Shown here: in pieces, positions 63,886 to 64,000 of the stretch
Position numbering within the stretch: position 1 is the first letter of the stretch
How the letters are laid out: each line of letters opens with the position of its first letter
From: Clostridium_AD sp050717535
GTDB lineage: Bacteria > Bacillota > Clostridia > Clostridiales > Clostridiaceae
DNA: 64,000 nt
Assembly: GCF_050717535.1 (NCBI RefSeq)
Contig: NZ_JBOITM010000080.1
Location: forward strand, 17,955 to 81,954
Direction of reading: 5' to 3'
Notes under the pieces: model-generated
Databases searched by the model: none
The model's input: the letters and a program-made list of their open reading frames with translations, nothing else
What the model was told of the DNA's origin: nothing
Program-made: the position numbers and the translations under genes

Positions 63886-64000
63886 ACTAAAACCATGAGA
63901 TTTAGGAAAATAAGAACCCGGAATAATTTCCAAATAACCACAAAAACAAACACCTTTTCTGTACAATAGAATTGAAGAGGTGATGAGAATTGAAAAGATT
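63874..64000 (+). mobile_element. Left end of an insertion sequence, IS21-like
   Basis: From 63874 the sequence starts TGTAAGTGG and then repeats an AACC-ending motif: ACTAAAACC, AAATAAGAACC, AAATAACCAC. Multiple short repeats near a TG-starting end are typical of IS21-family elements. A GAGGTGAT ribosome site at 63976-63983 precedes a TTG at 63990 (or an ATG at 63983), where a transposase gene would begin and run off the window. The family assignment is tentative. Confidence 0.55.

Overview
The window is AT-rich, densely coded DNA. Its spore genes (a cwlJ-gerQ pair, CsxC-like and DUF3231 proteins), TTG starts with strong Shine-Dalgarno sites, a T-box before asnS, a sigI/rsgI pair and CBO0543-type membrane proteins point to an anaerobic, spore-forming Clostridium (Firmicutes). 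There is no rRNA, tRNA, CRISPR array or prophage. The only sign of a mobile element is at the right edge.

Layout. 1-2.7 kb: small proteins and a collapsed sigI-rsgI pair. 2.7-8.6 kb: proBA (proline synthesis), DUF1275 and DMT membrane proteins, a glycerophosphodiesterase and a YdcF-type protein. 8.6-12.1 kb: a decay zone with a MITE-like inverted-repeat element, an orphan small gene, the tail of a GH31 alpha-glucosidase and two CsxC-like exosporium genes, one with an internal stop. 12.4-24.9 kb: clpS-clpA, glyoxalase, MBL hydrolase, two YitT proteins flanking an orphan acyl-CoA dehydratase activase and T-box-controlled asnS, a ferredoxin, and a CstA-type transporter.

25.1-33.4 kb: a hexitol PTS locus with mtlA (EIICB), an MtlR-type regulator, a near-identical second mtlA (EIICBA), a PfkB/FruK kinase and a sorbose-1-phosphate-reductase-like dehydrogenase. 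There is no mtlD. The set suggests mannitol -> mannitol-1-P -> fructose-1-P -> fructose-1,6-bisphosphate. The same operator/promoter block sits before mtlA1 and before mtlR. A transketolase faces this locus.

35.5-50.8 kb: ClC channel, YesL-type protein, Gfo/Idh/MocA and SDR oxidoreductases, SHOCT protein, a response regulator-kinase-lipoprotein operon, PAP2 phosphatase, cysS behind a leader with strong hairpins, phosphomannose isomerase and a lipoprotein cyclophilin. 50.9-56.6 kb: cwlJ-gerQ, a Ser/Thr kinase, an alpha/beta hydrolase, an NlpC/P60 hydrolase and a DUF3810 membrane protein. 56.8-60.9 kb: a sulfur-transfer island with a rhodanese, a NifX-like protein, an Mrp ATPase remnant, a four-module CoA-disulfide reductase/rhodanese/TusA/DsrE fusion and an ArsR regulator with a candidate operator. 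61.1-64 kb: a CBO0543 membrane protein plus the tail of a second copy, then tandem DUF3231 genes, the second cut by what looks like the left end of an IS21-type insertion sequence.

Several loci are partly deleted (sigI-rsgI, GH31, CsxC, mrp, CBO0543, DUF3231), so the genome appears to be shedding accessory genes. All functions are read from sequence motifs and family knowledge; nothing was searched or computed.
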